Shown: positions 59,487 to 64,000 of the stretch, piece by piece
Numbering within the stretch: position 1 is the stretch's first letter
Layout of the letters: each line of letters starts with the position of its first letter
Source: Alistipes sp.
GTDB lineage: Bacteria > Bacteroidota > Bacteroidia > Bacteroidales > Rikenellaceae
DNA: 64,000 nucleotides
Reading direction: 5' to 3'
Assembly (NCBI GenBank): GCA_020026395.1
Contig: JAHHQM010000005.1
Span: forward strand, 123,576-187,575
Program-made: the position numbers and the translations under genes
The notes under the pieces: model-generated
Databases searched by the model: none
Told to the model about the DNA's origin: nothing
What the model saw: only the letters and a program-made list of their open reading frames with translations

Positions 59487-60539
59487 TTAACACCCTTTCA
59501 TCACCTTTTCAACCACCTTTTCGGCGATTTTACGGTACCATTCCTCGACTCTGGGGTCGATGCCTGCGGCGGGCTGACCCTCTTCTCCGCCCTCCATGAT
59601 TGACTGTACGATGGGCACTTCACCCAGCAGATCGACTCCGTGCTCCTCGGCATAGGCTCTTGCGCCGCCCTTACCGAAAATATAATAGCGGTGGTCGGGG
59701 AGTTCTTCGGGCGTGAACCACGCCATATTCTCGACAATACCCGCGATGGGGACATTGACGCTCTTGTTGCGGAACATCTCCACCCCGCGCACCACATCCG
59801 CCACGGCAATCTGCTGCGGGGTCGAAACGATGACCGAGGCATCGAGATTCAGTTCGCCGATGATCGACAGGTGAATGTCGCCCGTGCCGGGAGGAAGGTC
59901 ACACAGCAGGAAGTCCAGCGGACCCCACTTCGTCTGGTGAATCATTTGTTTCAGGGCATTGACGGCCATGGCACCGCGCCACAACAGGGCGTCGGTTTTC
60001 TTGACGAAGAATCCGATCGACATCAGTTTGACGTCGAGGGCTTCGGCGGGTACGATGTGATCCACGCCGTCTTCCGTGACGGCATCGGGCAGGTAATCCT
60101 CACAACCGAACATCTTGGGCTGTGACGGGCCGTAAATATCGGCATCGAGAATGCCGACACGGAAACCCATGTTGCGCAGGGCGATGGCCAGATTGGCCGT
60201 GACGGTCGATTTGCCGACACCGCCCTTACCCGAAGCGATGGCGATGACGCGGGCGATGTTTTTGGTGGTGGTCGTGAGCTTGGGTTCGGGACGTTTCGGG
60301 GCGACACCCTCCTTGATCAAAACGAAAACCTCCTTACCGGGCAGGGCGGCACGCAGGGCGTCCTCGGCCATGGTTTTGATCTTCAGTGCAAAGGGGTCGC
60401 GAACCTTGCGGAAACGCAGCGTGACGGCGATTTTGTCGCCCTCCGACGCGATGTTTTCCAACAGTTCCTCTTCGAGGATGTTTCTGCCCGTTTCCGGGTA
60501 GATGATCGTCGAAAGCACCTCCTTGATTTGTTCTTCCAT
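59487..60539 (-). CDS. mrp: Mrp/ApbC-type iron-sulfur carrier ATPase
   Basis: 350 residues: N-terminal MIP18/DUF59 domain (about 1-85) and a P-loop NTPase with IASGKGGVGKSTVTANLA (deviant Walker A), DADIYGPSQPKMFG, DFLLCDLPPGTGD and IVENMAWFTPEELPDHRYYIFGKGG. Mrp/NBP35 proteins carry Fe-S clusters to target enzymes. The CxxC usually found just after VENM is absent here: the place reads WFTPEELP. Its role in cluster transfer may therefore differ. nadA, an Fe-S enzyme gene, lies downstream in the same direction. Confidence 0.9.
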   Translation of the reverse strand: MEEQIKEVLSTIIYPETGRNILEEELLENIASEGDKIAVTLRFRKVRDPFALKIKTMAEDALRAALPGKEVFVLIKEGVAPKRPEPKLTTTTKNIARVIAIASGKGGVGKSTVTANLAIALRNMGFRVGILDADIYGPSQPKMFGCEDYLPDAVTEDGVDHIVPAEALDVKLMSIGFFVKKTDALLWRGAMAVNALKQMIHQTKWGPLDFLLCDLPPGTGDIHLSIIGELNLDASVIVSTPQQIAVADVVRGVEMFRNKSVNVPIAGIVENMAWFTPEELPDHRYYIFGKGGARAYAEEHGVDLLGEVPIVQSIMEGGEEGQPAAGIDPRVEEWYRKIAEKVVEKVMKGC

Positions 60540-60580
60540 AGTATGGTGTTTTTGGTGTAAAAATAAATTCGCTTTTGGTA

Positions 60581-60611
60581 CAAAGATAACGTATATTTTG
60601 GAACAAAGATA
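60581..60611 (-). promoter_or_regulatory. Two TAnnTTTG boxes for mrp
   Basis: The minus strand has TATCTTTG twice, at 60604-60611 and 60581-60588, 23 bases apart. Either may act as the -7 element; the inner one is 42 bases before the ATG. Confidence 0.6.
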
Positions 60612-60652
60612 AAAATCGGCGGGTTTATCGGGTTGATACTTGCGATAATTCG

Positions 60653-60682
60653 TTTGTTTTTGGTGAAATATTTATATCTTTG
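60653..60682 (+). promoter_or_regulatory. Bacteroidota-type promoter for sppA
   Basis: TTTG (60653-60656) and TATCTTTG (60675-60682) with an 18-base spacer; start at 60724. Confidence 0.75.
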
Positions 60683-60723
60683 TTCATACTCCGAACCCGG
60701 ACAACTTTAAAATTAGATAAAAT

Positions 60724-62523
60724 ATGAAATTTCTCAGAAACTTTTTGGCATCCCTGTTGGCTGTGCTGGTCGGTCTTCTGATTCTGCCGATGATCTTCTT
60801 TGCGATCGTGGGCAGTATTGTGGGATCGATGGAGAAGCCCGTGGTGTTGCAACCCGAATCGGTGCTGAAGATTGATCTTGCGGAACCGATCGTCGATTCG
60901 CCGAATTTTGATATGATGGGTCAGTTCGACCCCGCAACCATGCAGAGCGTCCAGTCTCTGCCCCTGTTCCGAGTGTTGATGGCGTTGGATGCCGCCAAGG
61001 TCGATCCCAACATCAAGGGTATCTACCTGCGCATGAACGGCCTGGGCGGAATCATGGGCTCGGGTCTGACCGAGGAGCTGCGCCGCGCCCTGGAGGAGTT
61101 CAAGCAGAGCGGTAAGTTCATCGTTTCGTATAACGAGATCTACACGCAGGGCAGCTACTACCTGGCATCGGTGGCCGACAAGATCTACCTTACGCCGCAG
61201 GGCGGTTTCGAGTGGATGGGTCTTTCGTCGGAGCTGATGTTTTACAAAGGACTGTTCGATAAACTGGGTATCAACGTCGAGATTTTCCGTCCGACGGTAT
61301 GTAAATATAAGAGTGCCGTCGAGCCGTACTTCCTCAATAAGATGTCGGACGCCAACCGCGAGCAGATGGAGGCGCTGATGCAGTCGATGTGGGGTACGAT
61401 CTCCAAGACGGTATCCGAGTCGCGTGAAATCGACCCCGAAACCTTGAACAAGATTGCTGACGGTCTGGAGGTCACGCTTGCTCCAGAGGCTTTGAAGGCA
61501 GGTTTTGTCGATGGCGTGATCTACGAGGACGAGATGAACAAGGTCTTCGCCGATCTGGGTGTCAAGGAGAACAAGGAGGGCGGTTTCAACATGATCACCC
61601 TCGGCGAATATGCCGCGATGAAGGCTTTCCCCGTGATGATGTACCCCAAGAATCAGGTGGCCGTGGTTTATGCCGACGGTGAGATTGTCGATGGTGAAGG
61701 CTCGGGTGCCAAGATCTTCGGCAATACGCTGGCCGAGAAGATCCGCAAGGTACGCCTCGACGAGAACGTGAAGGCGGTCGTCATGCGTGTCAATTCGCCG
61801 GGCGGCAGTGCTCTGGCATCGGATATCATCTGGCGCGAGATCGAACTCCTGCGCGACAAGAAACCCGTGGTCGTTTCGATGGGTTCGTACGCGGCAAGTG
61901 GCGGTTACTACATTTCGTCGGGTTCGGATCTGATCCTCGCCAACCGCATGACCCTGACGGGTTCGATCGGCGTGTTCGGCATGATCCCCAACGTGGGTAA
62001 AGCCTTGGAGAAGAACCTCGGCGTGACGTTCGACGGCGTGAAGACCAATAAGGAGGCCGCAATGTCGCTGATGCGCGAGTTGTCGCCCGTGCAGAAAACC
62101 GCCATCATGCGTGGTGTGGACGGTGTTTACAGTCGTTTCACGCATCTGGTAGCCGACGGCCGTAACCTCGACTACGAGAAGGTGCTGGAGCTGGCCGGAG
62201 GCCGTGTATGGTCGGGTGCCGATGCGCTTGAGATCGGTCTTGCCGACGGAATCGGCGGTCTGAAGGAGGCCATCGCACTGGCTGTGGAGCGTGCCGGAAT
62301 GGGCGAGAAATTCTCCGTGCGCGAGGTGACCGACGAACCCACCTGGCTGGGTGAGCTGCTCGCATCGCTCAACTCATCGCAGGTAAAACTCCTCTCGAAG
62401 ATGGGCGTGATGTCGCTCCTGACCGACGAGAACGGGGTTGCCGATCGCTTTGACGAGATCCGTGAGGCGGTTTCGCAACGCGGCATCGTCATGTACTGCC
62501 CCTATAAAATGACGTTGGAGTAG
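60724..62523 (+). CDS. sppA: Signal peptide peptidase SppA, 67-kDa type
   Basis: 599 residues with an N-terminal membrane anchor (LASLLAVLVGLLILPMIFFAIV). Two tandem S49 domains: the first supplies Lys153 in ADKIYLTPQG, the second the nucleophile Ser392 in SYAASGGYY. This is the E. coli-type tandem form. It digests signal peptides left in the membrane after secretion. It has its own promoter, and the nucleotidyltransferase gene starts 2 bases after its stop, so the two are co-transcribed. Confidence 0.95.
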   Translation: MKFLRNFLASLLAVLVGLLILPMIFFAIVGSIVGSMEKPVVLQPESVLKIDLAEPIVDSPNFDMMGQFDPATMQSVQSLPLFRVLMALDAAKVDPNIKGIYLRMNGLGGIMGSGLTEELRRALEEFKQSGKFIVSYNEIYTQGSYYLASVADKIYLTPQGGFEWMGLSSELMFYKGLFDKLGINVEIFRPTVCKYKSAVEPYFLNKMSDANREQMEALMQSMWGTISKTVSESREIDPETLNKIADGLEVTLAPEALKAGFVDGVIYEDEMNKVFADLGVKENKEGGFNMITLGEYAAMKAFPVMMYPKNQVAVVYADGEIVDGEGSGAKIFGNTLAEKIRKVRLDENVKAVVMRVNSPGGSALASDIIWREIELLRDKKPVVVSMGSYAASGGYYISSGSDLILANRMTLTGSIGVFGMIPNVGKALEKNLGVTFDGVKTNKEAAMSLMRELSPVQKTAIMRGVDGVYSRFTHLVADGRNLDYEKVLELAGGRVWSGADALEIGLADGIGGLKEAIALAVERAGMGEKFSVREVTDEPTWLGELLASLNSSQVKLLSKMGVMSLLTDENGVADRFDEIREAVSQRGIVMYCPYKMTLE

Positions 62524-62525
62524 TT

Positions 62526-63599
62526 ATGAACGAACCCAATTTTACGGCGGAGCACGGTTTTGTTTATACGTTGTGTCGCGGTCTGGGGCTTGAGGCCTCG
62601 TCCGAGCAACTCGCAAAGGTGCTTCCCATCCCGAAAAAGGCAGACGCTGTGTCTGCCTTTTTTGCTGCACCCGATTGGGAGGCGGTCTATCGCATGGCGG
62701 TCGAACATCGGGTGGTGAAGGTGGTGTGGAACGGTATTCAACAATTGTTAACAACTCGTGAAATAACCAATAACCAATTGCCATCCAACGACTTAATCCG
62801 CAAATGGATCGATACGGCCGAGCACCGCGAACAGCGTTATGAACAACAAATCGAGGTGGTGCGCCGCCTCGGGACGTTCTACGCAAAGCACAATATCCGC
62901 CTGATGTTGTTGAACGGCTACGGGGTGAGTCGCTGCTACCCGACCCCTTCGGCACGCGAATGCGGCGATGTGGATATCTGGTTGTATGGCGATCAAAAGG
63001 TGGCGGACGAATTGTTGAAAAATGCCCGAAAGATCCGCATCGAACAAGATCCCGCGGGACAAACCCTCTTTCGGATGGATCCCGTGCTGGTGGAGAACCA
63101 CCACCGCCTGCCCGAGGCCGAATGGCTGGGCGTGGGGTGCGACTGCAAGGCCGACATCGACGGGGTGGAGGTACGCCTTCCCGATGCGAACCTCGGCCTT
63201 ATCTATATGTTGCGCCATATGGCACTGAAATTCCGCAGGGGCGTAATCCGTATGCGCCACGTAGCCGATTGGGCGCTCTATATCCGTTGCCACCACGCCG
63301 AAATCGACTGGACGCGGATCGAAGAGGGGGCTCGGAAATGGGGGATGACCCGATTTATGGTTGCGCTGAATACGTTTGCGGGCGAATGCCTCGGTCTGGA
63401 GCGGAAATATCTCCCTGCGGAGCGCCTTTCGGAGCGCGATTTGTGGGCGTTTGTGCGGGAGGTGATCCACCCGCGCTTTCCGTGGAAACTGCAAAAGGAT
63501 GCGCTGTGGCTGGCGCGTGTGGGGTTCGGGATGTGTCGCTACTGGGCGAACCGCTGGAAACAAAGGTTCGTGTCTGATAAGAAATGCCGCAGGGTATAA
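62526..63599 (+). CDS. Uncharacterised nucleotidyltransferase family protein
   Basis: 357 residues resembling the uncharacterised nucleotidyltransferase family (PF14907-type): RLMLLNGYGVSRCYPTPSARECGDVDIWLYG holds the family core with DVDIW as the metal-binding Asp motif (about 139-152). LLNG stands where relatives usually have LKG. The rest is helical and ends basic. Family members in Bacteroidales often lie near capsule genes; here it is coupled to sppA. No reaction is known. The extra NNQLPSNDL stretch near residue 82 is less typical. Confidence 0.78.
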   Translation: MNEPNFTAEHGFVYTLCRGLGLEASSEQLAKVLPIPKKADAVSAFFAAPDWEAVYRMAVEHRVVKVVWNGIQQLLTTREITNNQLPSNDLIRKWIDTAEHREQRYEQQIEVVRRLGTFYAKHNIRLMLLNGYGVSRCYPTPSARECGDVDIWLYGDQKVADELLKNARKIRIEQDPAGQTLFRMDPVLVENHHRLPEAEWLGVGCDCKADIDGVEVRLPDANLGLIYMLRHMALKFRRGVIRMRHVADWALYIRCHHAEIDWTRIEEGARKWGMTRFMVALNTFAGECLGLERKYLPAERLSERDLWAFVREVIHPRFPWKLQKDALWLARVGFGMCRYWANRWKQRFVSDKKCRRV

Positions 63600-63601
63600 A
63601 C

Positions 63602-63638
63602 AAAAAAAAAGCTGTTCGCACAATCGAACAGCTTTTTT
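63602..63638. terminator. Bidirectional terminator (end of nucleotidyltransferase gene and small RNA)
   Basis: AGCTGTTCG (63610-63618) and CGAACAGCT (63625-63633) arms with loop CACAAT. A run of A lies before and a run of T after, so it works in both directions. Confidence 0.9.
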
Positions 63639-63676
63639 AACAACAGGGAACCACCCGCTGTTGTTAAAGAGTCGGA
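63622..63676. repeat. 55-bp direct repeat, copy 1
   Basis: Identical to 63946-64000 over all 55 bases that can be seen; the offset is 324 bases. It includes half of the terminator stem and the TTAACAACAG / CTGTTGTTAA hairpin. Confidence 0.95.
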
Positions 63677-63807
63677 ATTGGAAGGTGTTCGACTTATGTG
63701 GCGAGCACCGCTCACATTGTCTTAGCAACCTCATCGGATTGCAACCTTCTCAATCTTCCTCAACCAACCTAAAACTACTAACCTAAATGAACCTTAAAAC
63801 TTCGTTG

Positions 63808-63838
63808 CAAAGATACGGCAGTTTTTTGGAACTGCAAA
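63808..63838 (-). promoter_or_regulatory. Bacteroidota-type promoter of small RNA copy 1
   Basis: The minus strand has TTTG (63835-63838) and TATCTTTG (63808-63815) with a 19-base spacer, facing away from the next copy. Confidence 0.8.
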
Positions 63839-63916
63839 TTTTTAAGGAATATTTTAAATATATTTAACAATTTTTTAACCTTTTTTAGGGTCGAAGGCTT
63901 TTCCGTTGAGCCTCAA

Positions 63917-63956
63917 CGCCCTAAAACAAAAAAAAGCCGTCCGAAAATCGAACAGC
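63917..63956 (-). terminator. Terminator of small RNA copy 2
   Basis: The minus strand AGCTGTTCG arm pairs with CGGACGGCT (two GU pairs) and is followed by a T run. The hairpin differs from copy 1 in its 3' arm while the 5' arm is identical. Confidence 0.75.
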
Positions 63957-64000
63957 TTTTTTAACAACAGGGAACCACCCGCTGTTGTTAAAGAGTCGGA
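63925..64000 (-). ncRNA. Small structured RNA gene, copy 2, partial
   Basis: The 3' end of a second copy of the same RNA, cut by the window edge. 63946-64000 is identical to the matching part of copy 1, and a terminator follows. Promoter and 5' part lie outside the window. Confidence 0.55.
63946..64000. repeat. 55-bp direct repeat, copy 2
   Basis: Second copy of 63622-63676; similarity may extend beyond the right edge. Confidence 0.95.

Larger units (their letters stand above)
63602..63801 (-). ncRNA. Small structured RNA gene, copy 1
   Basis: On the minus strand a complete promoter (63808-63838) and a terminator hairpin bracket about 200 bases without a reading frame. Predicted stems: 63637-63646 with 63658-63667 (10 bp), 63691-63721 (GAC/GTC, ATGT/ACAT, GAGC/GCTC) and 63681-63686 with 63744-63749. 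The 3' part (63622-63676) is repeated exactly at 63946-64000. The promoter-plus-terminator layout and size recall the Bacteroidales-1 RNA family, and 6S RNA is another option; identity is not proven. The 5' end is estimated from the -7 box. Confidence 0.6.

Noticed and set aside
50000..60000. GC-skew switch supporting the origin
   Set aside because: Counting G and C by eye on single lines gave mixed signs depending on gene strand; it needs a real whole-chromosome computation.
1..64000. tRNA or rRNA genes
   Set aside because: Intergenic spaces were read for cloverleaf-like segments and rRNA words; none was convincing.

Overview
The window is chromosomal DNA of a moderately GC-rich member of the Bacteroidota, order Bacteroidales. 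An Alistipes-like (Rikenellaceae) genome is my best guess. The reasons are: many promoters of the Bacteroidota type (TTTG, about 20 bp, TAnnTTTG); weak ribosome-binding sites and several near-leaderless genes; two S46 dipeptidyl-peptidases; a DUF4954 protein; a fimbrillin-like lipoprotein with a PCMD-type end; and a moderately GC-rich composition unusual for Bacteroides. I see no prophage, insertion sequence, CRISPR array, rRNA or tRNA. Most genes are housekeeping genes in short operons closed by clear hairpin terminators.

Layout. 0-12 kb: the end of a cysteine desulfidase-type gene, an M15 peptidase, xerC-hpf, a flavin reductase, dnaK with repeated operator-like sites, a RelA/SpoT protein with a damaged hydrolase centre, a hemolysin-III membrane protein, a SIMPL protein, rlmD and an unknown anchored protein. 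12.2-18.7 kb: one tight seven-gene operon (metallo-beta-lactamase-fold hydrolase, FkbM methyltransferase, trmD, lpxB, FAH-family enzyme, maf, DPP11-like S46 peptidase). 18.9-31 kb: a small peptide plus surface lipoprotein, slyD, a frameshifted WG-repeat gene, DUF4954, trxB, rnz-rRNA methylase, pdxA, thrS-infC. 31-43 kb: a LuxE-like/CMP-sugar/mscL group, folE-rdgB-HAD, nrnA, a NatAB-like exporter, pgk, an M13 peptidase. 43-56 kb: patatin, pheS, TPR-envC, ybeY, mnmG, ilvE, metG. 56-64 kb: DPP7-like S46 peptidase, nadA, mrp, sppA, a nucleotidyltransferase, then a pair of small RNA genes.

How the genes work together. The two S46 peptidases have complementary predicted specificities (acidic and hydrophobic P1 residues). 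With the M13 peptidase they would give an envelope peptide-degrading capacity typical of amino-acid-fermenting gut Bacteroidales. Translation is strongly represented (trmD, thrS, infC, pheS, metG, mnmG, ybeY, rnz, rlmD, hpf), as is envelope biology (lpxB, envC-like, patatin with barrel, sppA, mscL).

Most worth a second look: (i) two tandem small-RNA genes at the right edge sharing at least 55 identical bases; (ii) five near-matches to the parS consensus GTTCCACGTGGAAC, together with a cluster of DnaA-box-like sites at 55.7 kb close to mnmG, suggesting that the window is near the replication origin; (iii) infC apparently starting with AUC, followed by a structured element but no rpmI-rplT; (iv) frameshifts in mscL and in a WG-repeat gene; (v) three TTCTGCCA half-sites before dnaK.
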